A DNA stretch of 64,000 bases from Rhizomys pruinosus (taxonomy: Eukaryota > Chordata > Mammalia > Rodentia > Spalacidae). Of the stretch, positions 35,140 to 47,504 are shown piece by piece. Below the pieces are notes generated by a model that saw nothing but the letters and a program-made list of their open reading frames with translations, made no database searches and had not been told where the DNA came from. Position 1 is the stretch's first letter. Every line of letters starts with the position of its first letter. The position numbers and the translations under genes were made by a program. Where the stretch lies: contig VZQC01004563.1 of assembly GCA_009823505.1 (NCBI GenBank), forward strand, positions 250,924 to 314,923. Reading direction: 5' to 3'.

Positions 35140-35510
35140 ATGGAACACAGAGTAGACACGGAACCCATGGCTTCAGCAGGATGCATGCGGGAAGACAAGA
35201 CCTACATTAACTACAACTCTACCAAACATCCGAGTAGCACCGGCCCACGGTGCGTAGGACGCAGGGGTAGACACCGGGCAAGGTCAACGGACAGGGGGTT
35301 GATATGTTGGGACCTGCCGCAGGAGCAGAAGCAGGTGGGAGATAAAGGAGGGGAAAACGAAAAGGGATCAAGGAGGTTGAAAACGTTGCAGAGAGATGAT
35401 AAGAGATATCTATATAATAAGAGATATAGAAGCTATAGAGGAGATACTAGTACTAGATATACGAGATAATATACAATAGATATAATCTAATATAGACTAT
35501 ACTATATATA
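35140..35510. other. Compositionally odd block, origin unknown
   Basis: 35140-35390 is richer in CpG and purines than its surroundings. It passes abruptly into a patchwork of AGATAT/TATAGA words at 35395-35510. A 109-codon frame (35140-35469) spans the junction, is highly charged, and has no recognised domain. I do not call it a gene. Confidence 0.4.
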
Positions 35511-35768
35511 TATAAAACTCTTGCATACTGTATCAAAACAACCAATTGCATACTCTAAAGTGTTCCTTGAGCTTTCTTTCTTTAGATGTTCCCTGATCTA
35601 TTGAGGTCTTTTTGAGTGCTAGGGTCTTTTCTCCATTTTTACTTTTGACTTTTCTTAATATCATATAATTGAGGTTATGCATCATGCTGCTTTTTGTATT
35701 AAATACCCAATAAGAAACTATTAGAGGAAGAAAGAGTTTATTATAGCTTTTCTGGTGTTTGTTTTTAA

Positions 35769-35880
35769 TTTTTTTTTTTTGTCTTTTCAAGATAGGGTGT
35801 CCCTTAAGGCTCCAGCAGGCACATCTGTCTACTACCTTTTCCTGAGTGCTGGGATTAAAGGCATGTACCACCACATCCAG
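35769..35880 (-). repeat. B1 SINE, shortened
   Basis: Minus-strand B1 with poly-T at 35769-35780. The word TTATAGCTTTT flanks it at about 35743 and 35884. Confidence 0.88.
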
Positions 35881-36159
35881 ATATTATAGCTTTTAATTGA
35901 AGGGAATATTCCCATCATGTTAGGGAAGTCATAGTAGGAGTAATGAAAGGCCGGCTAGCCATGTTGCATCCAGTCAAGAAGCAAGGTAAACAAGAAGTAG
36001 TGCCCGGGTAGAAAACCTCAAGGCTTCCAAATGGCTTAAGCTCAATCTTGGGACCCTTATAGTGGAAGTAGAGAACACAAACACCCACATGCACTGCCCA
36101 CAAACAAATAAATAAAAAATATGAAGTAAACAAATATGTTAAAAAAATAAAAATAAAAA

Positions 36160-37771
36160 TAAATGTTTCCAGGAAACCACTCCCTTCAGATAGCATCCAT
36201 CTCATAGTACTTTCACACCTTTCTTAAACAGTACCACTAACTGGGGACCAAGAGACCAAACTCATGAAACTTTGGGGAACATTTCACATTTTAACCACTG
36301 GATTCTGCCACTGACCCTAATAGGCCCATGCCATCTCATGATGCTAAATACATTCAGTTATTTTTTTAAATCGTCATAGTCTTTAACAGTTCCAATGCTG
36401 TTCAAAATTTCAAAGTCCAAGGTCTCTTCATAGTCTGAAGATAATCCATTTTTATTGTCTGTAAAGTTTAAAAAAAATCATATTTCCATTATACAATGAC
36501 ACCGTAAGCATTCTCATTCCAAAAGGGAAGAATGGGGTCTCAATAGACTATACCAAACCAAGACAAGAATACTACATGGTAAAGGTTAAATTCTCAAGCT
36601 CCTTGTTGGCCATCTAGGACTCATGATGGAATAATGCAAGCTCCAAAGGGCTTGAGTAGATCCTAATCAGCTTAACCACCTGTAACATATATAGACTTTC
36701 TCTTGAAGCAGCCCTGTTATGTAACCGGAACTTCCTTTGACAGACATTCAGTAGTAACATCAGCTCCAATATGATGTGTTCTCTGTTACAACTTGGGCTT
36801 CTTCTTCACACACTCACAAAATATCCTCTGATGGGCTCTAATAGGGACTCCAAAACTACCATACATTACCTCACCTCACCTGCTCTATGAAACCACTGAT
36901 GCCAGGACCCATTAATCTTGCATATTTCATGCCTGCAAAAATAGAACCCTATGGAACATACATGATGCTAGCTCAGAATGGAGACTGGCTTCCTTGGACC
37001 ACAGCTGTAGCTGGCACTGGAGAAGCACTTCCCTAGATAGCACCTTTCCAGGAGCATGGAACGCCTCTGGCTTTCTGAGCTTAACTCTTTTCTAGAAATT
37101 TTAATATTTTTAGCATGAATCTTGGTTGCAATATTCAAAGTGTTTGAGTTATTTTTCCTGGAAAAATGCACATTTTTAATGTCATTATTGTTCTCTTTCA
37201 CTGTAGACCTGGGTAAGAATGTTAATCATACCACATACTAAAAGCTCTCTGGCCTTGGAATTTTCTCCACCAAATACATTAATCCATTAATTTTAAATTC
37301 AGCCTGATTCAAGTTCTCAGTACCTGGCCAAAATGGAGCCAGAGTTATTTTCACAATTTAACCTGAGTTGCATCCATCCAAGTTTTCAGGGATGCCCTTG
37401 TTCTGTTCTGAAAATGAACAACCAAAAATTCCACAATGAGCATTTCTCTTGTCATTCTGTTATTCCAAAGTCTTCTGCATTCCTCTCTCAAGCAAAGGTA
37501 TAAGAATAATATGATCAGGCTTCTCATGGCAATAACTCCACTACACATTATCAATGTTAATAAATTACTTTCTCATTGCAATAAGAAAATACCTGACAAA
37601 AAGACTTTTTAAGAAATTATGCTAGCCGGGCATGGTGGTGCATGCCTTTAATCCTAGCACTTGGGTAGCAGAGGCAGGTGGATCTTTGTGAGTTCAAGGC
37701 CAGCCTGGTCTACACAGTGATTTCCAGGACAGCTGGGGCTATTGGGAGACCCTGTGTCGAAAAGACCAAAA

Positions 37772-37811
<40 letters not shown>

Positions 37812-37900
37812 GCTTTCTGACTTATTGGAAGAGTTATAGGGCATCATATTGTGGAGACATGGGAACAGGAGAAGGCCAACTATTCACTTTGCAAATACTT
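36160..37900 (-). mobile_element. Older MaLR-like element, copy 4
   Basis: Diverged relative of copies 1-3. Left part of the 3' LTR at about 36160-36300 (ACCACTAACTGGGGACCAAG), interior 36300-37550 with the same order of landmarks as copy 1 (TCCAAAGGGCTTGAG, CTTCCTTTGACAG..., ATTTTCTCCACC...), and 5' LTR text around 37560-37900 with a B1 inserted. The gag-like frame is broken; one 77-codon piece remains at 36968-37201. Confidence 0.62.
37622..37810 (+). repeat. B1 SINE with (AAAT)n tail
   Basis: Full-length plus-strand B1 starting GCCGGGCATGGTGG. Its tail has grown into about ten AAAT units at 37769-37810. Confidence 0.96.
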
Positions 37901-38149
37901 GCAAGAAGCAGAAAGAGAATAGAAAGTGGATTTGGGAGTTAAAACCTCAATGTTCTTCCTCAGTAACACACTCCCTGTTGTCAGTTTCTAACCCCAAAAG
38001 GATCCAAAATAATACCAAACAGTGCCATTGCAAACAAAGTAGTCAAACAAGAGCAAGCAGAGGATATTTCACATTAAAAGTACAAGGCCTTTGATTATCA
38101 GGTTTAATATTAAAATTATTTTATTTATCTATTTTTTCATTTCATCATA

Positions 38150-38419
38150 ATTTATTATTAAATAAGAATAAAAGGGCTCTAGAATTATCGTACCACTTAT
38201 GCTCACACATTGTAATTACCATATATAGATGGAGAATATGTAGTCATATTCTAAAAAAAGAATGTAAAGTTACACGACATTATACCCCCATGCAAATTTA
38301 CTGTTAAAATGTGTTTAGGAATCAACCTATAGTTTATTCTCAGAATTTTTAATTTTGACTTATGTGTGGAGTGTGTATATGCATATTTTGGAATAATATA
38401 AAATAAAAAAAAAATTAAG
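38150..38419 (+). mobile_element. L1 3' untranslated fragment
   Basis: GGGCTCTAGAATTATCGTACCACTT and TTGTAATTACCATATAT parallel the L1 3' untranslated region at 39130-39180, so this is a second, partial copy just upstream of another L1. Confidence 0.65.
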
Positions 38420-39417
38420 AAGATGTAGTATAAAGCTGACAAGAGACTTCACCAGTAAGGAAGAAAAGATGGCTGAGAAACATCTTTAAAAGTGTTCAAC
38501 ATCATTAATAATTGAGAAAATGCAAATTAAAACTACTTACAAATATCATCTCACTCCAATAAGACTGGCTAAAATCAAGAAAACAAAAGACACCAAATGC
38601 TGGAAAGGTTGCAGGGAAAGGGGAACACTCATCCACTGCTGGTGGGAATGTAAACTTGTACAACCATTATGGAAAGCAGTGTGGAGAACCCTTAAAAGAC
38701 TCAAAACGAGTTTGCCACCTGACCCAGTCATACTATTCCTGGGTATATGCCCACAAGACTCATCCTTCTGCAAAGATACATACTCATCCATGTTTATTGC
38801 AGCTCTCTTCATAATAACAAAGAAGTGGAACCAGCCTAAATGCCCCTCACCAGACGAGTGGATGACAAAAATGTGGTATATCTACAAAATGGAGTACTAT
38901 TCCGTGGTAAAGAAAGATGTCATCATAAACTTTTCAGGTAAATGGATGGAACTCAAAGCCATTATGATAAATGAAGTAACCCAGTCCCAGAAAAACAAGC
39001 GGTGAATGGTCTCCTTCATTTGTGGATTCTAACACCAAATCCCCAGTTGAAAGGCAAGCTGAAAAACATTATTATTATATTTTTTTTTGTCTGAAAGCAA
39101 CTATGTTATTATAATGTAAATCTCTTAATGGGCTCTAGAATCAACCCACCACTTAATTTCAGACTTTGTAATTACCGTATATGGGTGGAAGGTAGGCATT
39201 CATATTTTAGAGTAATATAAAATTAAAGGAGGAAAATGTGAATTCCTAAACATAAAAAGAGACTGAGTGAAAGATGCAGGACATTCATGGCAGAGTGCAT
39301 GATCTGGGATGTGGTGGGGGAAAGGGAAAGGGGAATATGTCTAAACTGAACTGAAAAATGATGTCTGAAATACATGAAACATCAATAAAAGTATTATATT
39401 TAAAAAAAGAGAAAAAA
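38420..39417 (+). mobile_element. LINE-1, 5' truncated, plus strand
   Basis: Starts in the late ORF2 and runs through the C-terminus. The frame 38520-39005 (161 codons) is open and includes [26 protein letters not shown] text and the [12 protein letters not shown] motif. The 3' untranslated region ends in ATCAATAAAAGTATTATATTT plus a short A-run at 39400-39417. Confidence 0.9.
38520..39005 (+). pseudogene. L1 ORF2 C-terminal fragment
   Basis: 161-codon open piece of ORF2: the cysteine/tryptophan-rich stretch near residues 26-62 and the terminal region ending QSQKNKR. No enzyme domain is present, so it has no L1 activity. Confidence 0.88.
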
Positions 39418-39929
39418 AGAATTGTTATTCAATTAACTTAGATATGAGAAATCGTGATGGATCATAAGAATTAGGAAAAGCAAAAAACAAATTGGCTTAC
39501 TCCAAAGTCCATAAGGGATCAATGACAATGCTAACAATAAAACAATGAGAATTGAGTTGACATTCTGAAATCAGTGAAAATGTAATTAAGCATGAGACAT
39601 AAATATTATTTATAACAGCTATAAGAAGACCAAACACAGACAATTGTACTCATATGAATTGTCAAAAGGCTATTTGCAGGAGACCTTCAAATTTTTTTAA
39701 ATGTACACTTGAACAAATAAGCCATTAATTATTTCTGCCTTGAATGATTCAACATTCAAAGATACTAGCTACCTCAATTAATCGATAAATTTAGCAGAAG
39801 TCTAATAAAATTTCCCCAATAAGTATTTATGATTCTAGAATTTTTATATGAATATAACAAAAATATACATAAATTCATTGAGTGATTGTTGAGGAATATG
39901 AAACTCCACAGACATTAAAGAGACAAAAG

Positions 39930-41330
39930 TGGGTTTTTTATTGATCTTTTTATGTGTTTCTTACATATTTTTTCAGTAAGTCTTAATCATCATTATACCT
40001 GCTTCTGCCTTCTCACCCTTGTTCAGGCTGCTCCCTCCCCCGAATCACACTTTATGTCATTTGTGCTAGAGTCCATTGAACCAAATTATTCTTTCTCCTC
40101 ACTCCTCAGTGCCAGCTCATCTCCTGCATTCTAGTCAGCCTATCCAGAGTCTTTTTTTCTTTCTTAATTTTTCTTGACCAGTAAGTACTATACATAGGAA
40201 ATAAACATAAGCAGTATCCATATAAACCCATTTAGTTCAAATCTGAGTCCAGGTTTTTACAACCCGGGGTTTCTAGTTAAAGAGGTTTGTTTACACAGAT
40301 ATGTTGATCAAATTTAAAAAAAATTAAAAACTCCAGTCCATTTTTGCTGTGATCTCACAATTCATCCCCCTCCTTGGTCTTTATAATCTGATATGCCAAT
40401 ATCTTCTTCATGAGTCCCTGGGCTTTGGAGGGGAGGGCTAAAGAGTATGACAGATAGAAGATCCATTTTTTTTTCAAACTCTTGGAACTGTCCAAGTTCT
40501 GTTTGCAATGGAATAGTGGGTCATTTAGCAGTCTCCTTTTAGTTCTAGTAATAAAGGACAAATATTAAAGATTATAACAAGTTTCTCTATGGGCACAGAC
40601 ACATATGTGTGGATGATATCTTGGTTGGGACATTATAACTCTTTAACAAAGGGATCAAAAAGCTTTCTAATGTGGTGGATAAAGTCTCCTGACATTAGGG
40701 GGTACCACACCTACAGTGTCAACCACGTGTCATACCCTCTCCCCTCCCCAGGGCATGGGCCATAGATCAAATTAAGATTTTTGTTTTTCCTTTCCAGGTG
40801 TAAATTTTCTAGGCTGCCACTATTTCATTACATCTTCTTTGGTATAAAAGTGCAGTACATGAAGTCTGTAGTGAATCTTTGGAGACCATTTTTTTTTTGT
40901 CTTTTTGAGACAGGGTCTCCCTGTAGTCCCAACTGTCCTGGAACTCACTCTGTAGACCAGGCTGGCCTTGAACTCACAAAGATCCGCCTGCCTCTGCCTC
41001 CCAAGTGCTAGGATTAAAGGCATGCACCACCATGCCATTTCTTACCACAGGTATGTATAGTGCTTTCTGACACCATGAAGATCGATTGTTTATTTGCAGA
41101 GCAGGGTCTCATCATACTTTTTTTTTTCATGCTCATATCACACTGTATCTCCAACAATAAGGTCTTACTGTTCATTTCTTATGTGTACCCAAAGTTAGAG
41201 GCAAATGGCCTTTGTTTGGGGGCCAGGGCTTTTAAATCCTCCCTGGCCAACAGCTCCTGGTAGGGCATCCCACAGGTGGTACTGAAGACTTTAGCCACTA
41301 AGGCTTTTTATTTAACTGTAGGGGAAAATT
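39930..41330. repeat. Unclassified ~1.3-kb interspersed repeat, copy B
   Basis: Parallel to copy A (29129-30400), interrupted by a B1 at 40891-41036. It ends with GGGGGCCAGGGCTTTTAAATCC and CTGGCCAACAGCTCCTGGTAG, matching the end of copy A. A third, partial copy of the C-rich start is at 43081-43295. Confidence 0.55.
40891..41036 (-). repeat. B1 SINE
   Basis: Minus-strand B1 with poly-T start, nested in repeat copy B. Confidence 0.95.
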
Positions 41331-42539
41331 GCATCCTGGATGGAGGAGGTTTATTTCTTCCCCCTCTGTTTTTGTAATTGTCACTACAAACTGAGTAGCC
41401 TCTTTTGTTTCCTAGACTGCTAAATCATGATTTATAGTTTTCCAGAAGGCAGGATTGTATCACAAACCTATAAACATTAGCCAAACTGAAAGGGTTTACT
41501 ACACCCTTTCAGACTGTCTCCCTCTGGACTGCATACCACTGGTTCAAAGAGGTAGAACCCAACTTTTCCTGAGCCAAATTATCTTGTTATGTGGAAAAGA
41601 AATGTCAGAGTTATCACATCTATAATACAGGAAAACATGGAAAATATTTGTCTCCATTTAATTTAATAGCCATAACTGAGATTCCAGTACAAGTCAGGAG
41701 TGAAATGCAAATTAACAACCATTCTGTATCCGTGATTAACTTAAGCATGTCACTATTTTCTATTCTGGAGATAGCCATCCATTTTAATCTCATATAGGAG
41801 TCAATTAGTTAATGCCATGAGACTTAACGTGTCCTAAGAGATTTTCCCATAGTTATTAAACTTTACAAAATATTCAACATATATATGGAGAAGTTATTTT
41901 GAATATACCATTACAATGTATAAACTTTAAAATATCCTTGCAAATCTTGGAGTAGGTTCTAGATGACCAAATCTCGCCAAATGTTCAGAGATGTTTTACA
42001 CAGTTTGGCAAAAAGCAGGTCTGTCCACTCCAAAGATGTTTTACTGAGTGGTCAAATGTCTTACATATAAAATATAACTAAATGCAGAAATGAGTAGCTT
42101 CCTGGAGCAGAAATAATCATTCCTTTGAATTAACTACTATCCTTAAGGATCAAGAACCCTATTGTGATTTAACAATCTTAGGATACATGGCCATTTATTT
42201 ATCAGCAACTGGGTTACCAAAAAACTTTCCTCAAGTTTCAAAGGAGTGTAAGCAGTGAGTAACGAAAGGCCATATGTATCTAGCAGAACATTGAAATGAT
42301 ATTATATATTTGCTGTCCCATTAGTTACATTTAATATAGACATTATTTACTATGATAGAAGTGGCAATAACTTTTGTTGAAGTTAGTTCATCCCTTAACC
42401 GTTCTCATCTTTGCAATATCTTAAATCTTAGATATTAAAAAATATATATATATTTTTAAGGTATATCTATGGTGATAACAATTATTTTGATGTCATCTTT
42501 ATTGACAGGTTACTCATTTTAATTTATATAGAGAGATTT
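41331..42539. other. No recognised gene
   Basis: AT-rich sequence with one 68-codon frame (41591-41797) of no recognisable content. Confidence 0.45.
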
Positions 42540-43078
42540 GGTGTTAGAAACCATAAATAAAAGATAACATATGCCATCTGTTTTTCTGAGACTCTGTCAC
42601 TTCACCCAGCATAACAGCTTCCAGTTCCATCCATTTGCCTACAAAATTCATGAAGTCATTCTTTTTCACTGATGCATAGAACTCAATTATATAAATGTAC
42701 CACATCTTTATTATCCACTCATCAGTTGAGGGACATATGGATTTTCCCAGTTCTTTGCTATTGTGAAAATAGCAGTAAACATGAAAGAGCAAATATCTCT
42801 GCTATAGGATGCATCCTTTGGGTATATACCTAGGAGTGGTGTAATTGGCTAAAATGGTAGGTTCATTTTTTAGTCTTTTAAGAGTTCTCCACACAGCTTT
42901 CCTTAGGGACTACATGAGTTTTCAACACCACCAGCAATGAATAAGTGTGTCCCCTTCTCATCACAGTCTCCAACAATTAGTGTCATTTGCCTTAATCTTA
43001 GCTAATCTTACAGGTGTAAGATGAAATCTTATTGTGGTTTTAATTTTCACTTCCTTGATCATGATTTTGAATAGTTTT
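42540..43078 (-). mobile_element. LINE-1 fragment, minus strand
   Basis: ORF2 C-terminus on the minus strand (42544-42792: CPSTDEWIIKMWYIY and ASVKKNDFMNF) and upstream text to about 43078, where it joins the C-rich block. Confidence 0.9.
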
Positions 43079-43080
43079 TT

Positions 43081-43295
43081 AATATGATTTTTATTATTAT
43101 TAAACTTATTCCATAGGTCATACATCATTTCTCAGTCGAATCTAGAATCGCTCCCCTTTCCATGCCCCCACCCCACCCAAGTCCCTTCACTCTCCAATAC
43201 ATGTCCTGTATCTTTTTCTGATTCTTTCCAGCTTTCCAGAGTTTTGTTTCAGTTCTTTTGTTGTTCTCTCCAACTTGTATTGCTATAGTACCCGC
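43081..43295. repeat. Partial third copy of the unclassified repeat
   Basis: Matches the start of copies A and B: a T/A-rich lead, CATACATCATTT, a C-rich block with CCCCACCCCACCC, then CTGTATCTTTTTCTG. It abuts the truncated ERVL-type LTR. Confidence 0.5.
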
Positions 43296-43442
43296 TGCTG
43301 TGGCCTTAACTTACTGCCTGCGGCAGAAGGTAAACACCCACATTTTGGTGTGGGCCATCCGGGTTTAGGTGGTCCAATCAGAAGGACCCTTTTTTATTTG
43401 TTCCTTAGTCCATCAAGTTGACAATCAAAACTAACCATCACA
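43296..43442 (-). repeat. 3' LTR of ERVL-type provirus, truncated
   Basis: Matches the right half of the LTR at 51318-51784 (CTGCCTGCGGCAGAAGGT, GTTCCTTAGTCCATCAAGTTG, ACCATCACA). The outer part is missing. Confidence 0.85.
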
Positions 43443-43718
43443 AGTCCACCCTTGTCAACTTGACACCCAATAAATAGGCTCTGCTTAAATGTCAATTGCA
43501 AAACAATGTCAAGGTCATAATTCACCTAACTTGTTATAAGTGTCTCATGTGCATTAGCAAAGCATTATATCTTAGAGTAGGTGGTAATGTCCTTGAGAAG
43601 AACTTAGTCCTTCAGTATCTAATAAACCTAAATATGACAAACACTTAACACATATCTCAGTTGCAAATTCAAAAGGGAACACCACAAGTATCCACTTAAT
43701 ATACCCACCACACACACC

Positions 43719-43760
43719 ATATATATATATATATATATATATCATTATATATATATATAT
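43719..43760 (+). repeat. (AT)n microsatellite
   Basis: Two AT runs separated by CATT, between the 3' LTR and the dUTPase region. Confidence 0.96.
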
Positions 43761-43804
43761 GAAAAAACACATTCTTAACCAAATAGGACGAAAGTTAATA
43801 TCCA

Positions 43805-44450
43805 TTATAATCCACGTTTCTGCAACTGGTCCCGTGGCTTCAGCTGATATTTAGGACTACATTCTTCTACTACCCATTCTGCCCATTTCCTCCCACCATC
43901 CAATACGCACCCTCTGCAGGTATTGGCTTTTTCCCTGGAGGAGTGACCCATACCTTTTTCCCTGAAGGGTCTGGGCCAGTTATTGTCCTGGTCTGGTTTG
44001 GGTTGTTGGAGTTTCCCCTTGACCTTAATCAAAGGACATTGTAGCACCAGAAGGCACCCTACAGCATCTCCTGCCTTCCAGAAATAATCTTCCTTGCCCC
44101 CATTGTGGAGAAAAAGTCCAATTTCACCATGGTAGTCTGGATCCAATTCACTCCTCCTACTACTGTTATTCCTTCCTTAGCCTGTGGCTGAAAGGCAGTA
44201 GAAGCCCGAAAGTGGCCAGGGGGAAGTCTTCGCTTCCAGTTCAATGGAACGTTTGCTGTATCTACTGGCAAAAGCACTCCCCCCATTGGAGCCAAAAAAT
44301 CTAGACCAGCAGAACACCAAGGTCGTGGGTACAGGAAAGCAAAATATTTCATACTGGGTCACTAGGGGTGAAAGTGAGTGGATATCATTCCCACTTCCAC
44401 CCCTTGGTTCCTGGACCCATGAATTCTGGCTTAGGAGAAACAGTACCATA
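43805..44450 (-). pseudogene. dUTPase domain of ERVL-type pol
   Basis: dUTPase cleaves dUTP and limits uracil in viral DNA. Minus-strand frames 44059-44352 and 43805-44146 give the domain in two pieces. The second begins DPDYHGEIGLFL, the trimeric-dUTPase motif with the catalytic-site aspartate and tyrosine, followed by GDAVGCLLVL. The N-terminal piece contains LLPVDTANVPLNWK. A frame change near 44140 separates them. Confidence 0.82.
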
Positions 44451-45169
44451 CAGTGGATGCTGATTCAAGCATATACTGCTTGCTGGAGAACCTGCCCCAG
44501 CCCTCCAGGGTATTGCAACCTAATTGGCGCTGTAACTGTGTCTTCAAGAGGCCATTCCATAGTTCTATCAAGCCACTGCTTCTGGGTGTGGAACCTGGTA
44601 AGACCAGTGGATACCATGACCATGGGCCCACAGTCGCACTTCTTGGCTGTGAAGTGAATTCCCTGGTCAGAAGCCACTTGCTGTGAGGAATACCATGTAG
44701 GTGGGTAAGGGATTCTGTAAGTCCCTGGATGGTAGTTTTGGCAGAAGCATTATGTGCAGGAAGGCAAATCCATAACCAGAATAAGTATCTTTTCCTGTAA
44801 GAACAAAACGCGGTCCCCTCCATGATGAAGTGGTCCAATTTAGTCAACCTGCCACCAGGTGCTGGCTGGTCACCCCCTGGGTAATAGCACCATATCGGGG
44901 ACTCAATGTTGGACTCTGCTGTTGGCAAATTGGCACTCGGCAGCAGCTGTAGCCAGATTAGACTTGGTGAGTGGAAGTCCATGCCATCGAGCCCATGCAT
45001 AACCTCCATCTCTGCCCCAATGACCACTTTGTTCATTGGCCCATTGAGCAACAACAGGGATAGCTGGAGAAAGAGCCTGACAATCCACAGAACGAGTCAT
45101 CCGATTTACTTGATTATTAAAATCATCCTCTTCTGAGATCAACTTTTGATGAGCACTTACATAAGACAC
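44431..45169 (-). pseudogene. Integrase of ERVL-type pol
   Basis: All three catalytic acids are visible across frames: the first aspartate in TKLDHF (44431-45054 frame), the second in SDQGIHFTA (44465-44677 frame), and the glutamate in SSGLIELWN. A histidine/cysteine zinc-binding start lies near 44960-45080. At least two frame changes break it. Confidence 0.87.
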
Positions 45170-45560
45170 AATATCTTCACTCCTTTGACCATTTCAGAGA
45201 GTCTCTATCCAATATTCTTCCCCAAAATGTCTTTCTCACCAATTTTCCAGTCATGTTCCTTCCAAGTCCTGACCATCCAGCCAAACAATTGGCTACAGCC
45301 CATGGAATCAGTATATAATTGAACGTCTGGCCATTTCTCCTTCAGGCAAAATGCACAACCATGTGCACCGCCCGAAGTTCTGCCCACTGTGAAGACTTCC
45401 TTCACCAGTGTCCTTTAGGGTTGTTCAAGAAATTGGCTGTAATGCTGCAGCTGTCCACCTTTGGGTGGTGCCTTTGCATTAGCGTGCAAGAACCATCAGT
45501 AAACCAGGACCTAGTCTTCTCTTCCTCAGCCAACTGCTCATAGGGCAACCCCCATGCAGC
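45170..45560 (-). pseudogene. RNase H of ERVL-type pol
   Basis: The frame at 45205-45405 contains VQLYTDSMG, with one of the catalytic aspartates, preceded by RTSGGAHGCAF, where a glutamate would be expected. RNase H would degrade the RNA template. Confidence 0.72.
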
Positions 45561-45999
45561 CATAGGTGCACGCTTCACGCCCAGGAGACATTGTAAAGGA
45601 GTGGGATACCCATAGGCATTTGGGCAAACTTCTTCATGTAGCTTGCTTGTGGGCCCTCAGGGCCTGCCCGGCCCCTGTCACATATGTACCACTTCCATTT
45701 GGACAATGGGCTGTTGCTGTGTACATCCTACTTTTATGGTCTGGTGGCTCAGATAACACCCAGCTCATGATGGGCCGCTCAGGTCGCATGGTGACTAGGT
45801 GGCCACTTTAAAAGTTCTGTTTCCACTAAGGACCAATAGTAGGCCTAACGAGCTGTCTCTCAAAAGGAGCATAGTTGTTTGCAGAAGAAGATAGAGCCTT
45901 ACTCCAAAATACCAAGTGCCTCCACTGTGATTCCCCTATGGGAGCCTGCACAGACTCCAGACAGCATCTCCATCTTCCACTGATACCTCAAGCAACATT

Positions 46000-46975
46000 G
46001 GGTCTGCTGGATCATATGGCCCTAGGGGCAGAGCAGCCCGCACCGCAGCCTGGACCTGTTGAAGAGCCTTTTCCCTGTTCCAAGCCCCACTCAAAGTTTG
46101 CTTCCTTACGAGTCACCTGATATATGGGTCATAGTAACACACCAGATGCGGAATGTGCTGCCTCCAGAATCCAAAACGACCCACCAAACGTTGTGCTTCT
46201 TTCTGGTGGAGGGAGGGGCCAGGTGCAACAACTTTATTCTTTACCTTAGAAGAAATATCTCTGCGGATGCTCCTCACCACTGAACTCCTAGAAAGTTCAC
46301 CGAGGTAGATGGCCCTTGAATTTTAGTTGGATTTTATTTCCCATCCTCTCATGCGCATAAGCTTTACCAACAAGTCTAGACTAGCTGCTACCTCCTGTTC
46401 ACTGGGTCAATCAACAAACATCATCAATCTAGTGGACCAGTGTGATATTTTGTGAAGAGTCAGCAATCAAAGCTCCCCTTGTAAGTTATGGGGCACAATG
46501 CTGCCGAGAGTTAAACATACCCCTGATGGTAAGACCGGAAAAAAGGTATATTGTGGCCTTGCAATGTGAAAACAAATTTGCTTCTGGTGTTCCTTATGAA
46601 CCGGTATTGAGAAGAAGCATTGGCCAGATCAATAACTGCATACCAGGTACCAGGAGACATATTAATCTGCTCGAGTAAGGACAAACCACATCTGTTACAG
46701 CAGCCTGCCAATTGGTGTCAGTACTTGGTTGAGTTTTCGATCGTCAACTGTCATTCTCCTGATCCATCTGTCTTTTGCACAGGCCAAATTGGAGAGTTTA
46801 ATGGAGATGTGGTAGGAATCACCACCCCTGCATCTTTCAAATCCTTGATAGCAGCATTAATCTCTGCAATCCTCCAGGGATACGATTACTGTTTTTGGTT
46901 CACTATATTCCCTGGTAGAGGCAACACCATTGGTTTCCATTTGGCCTTTCGACCATAATAGCCCTTACTCCACAG
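46000..46975 (-). pseudogene. Reverse transcriptase of ERVL-type pol
   Basis: The frame at 46511-46711 contains GTWYAVIDLANA, the first catalytic aspartate motif, and the downstream FTLQGHNI...QGY block. The YXDD region should be near 46420-46450, where text on the minus strand reads through a short, broken stretch. The N-terminal fingers continue to about 46975. Confidence 0.82.
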
Positions 46976-47139
46976 ATCAGGGAACCAATGTGGGGATTTG
47001 CCAATTTCTAATTATGTCTATCCCAATTATACATTTGGGACTGGGGAAATAAACACAAGACGATTTCTGGGACCCACTGGGCCCACCGTGAGTCGGGCTT
47101 CAGCCAAAACTCCTTTTATCACCTGACCTCCATAGGCCC
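46976..47139 (-). pseudogene. Protease/reverse transcriptase junction of ERVL-type pol
   Basis: Minus-strand text reads KCIIGIDIIRNWQIPTL, the end of a retroviral protease, immediately before the MaLR-like insertion. The protease active site is on the other side of the insertion (49332-49480). Confidence 0.75.
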
Positions 47140-47504
47140 TGTGGTGGTTTGAATGAGTGTCCCCCATGGGCTTCTAGGTATTCAGAACATTTGTCTCCAG
47201 TTGGTGGTGCTGTTCTGGAGGTCTTAGAAGGTGTGGCCATGCTGGGGGAAGTGTGCCACTGGGGACAGGCTTAGTGACTTAATCAAGCATCGTGCTCTAC
47301 AGTGCCCTCTCTGTTCCTGTGCTCTTTGCGAGCTGTGACCCTCAGCTTCCTGCCTTTCCAGTCCAAGCCACCATGGGGGGCCTCCCGCCACAATGGACTA
47401 ATTCCCTGGAACCGCCAATCGTAAGCTCAATAAACACTCTTCCCTTTTATAAGTTCCTTGGTCTGGTGTTTTTCCCCCACAGCAACAGGAAAGGGACTAA
47501 TACA
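47140..47504 (+). repeat. 5' LTR of MaLR-like copy 3
   Basis: 365 bp, TGTGGTGGTTTG...GACTAATACA. An ATG in a CCACCATGG context lies at about 47371 and an AATAAA at about 47429. Confidence 0.9.
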
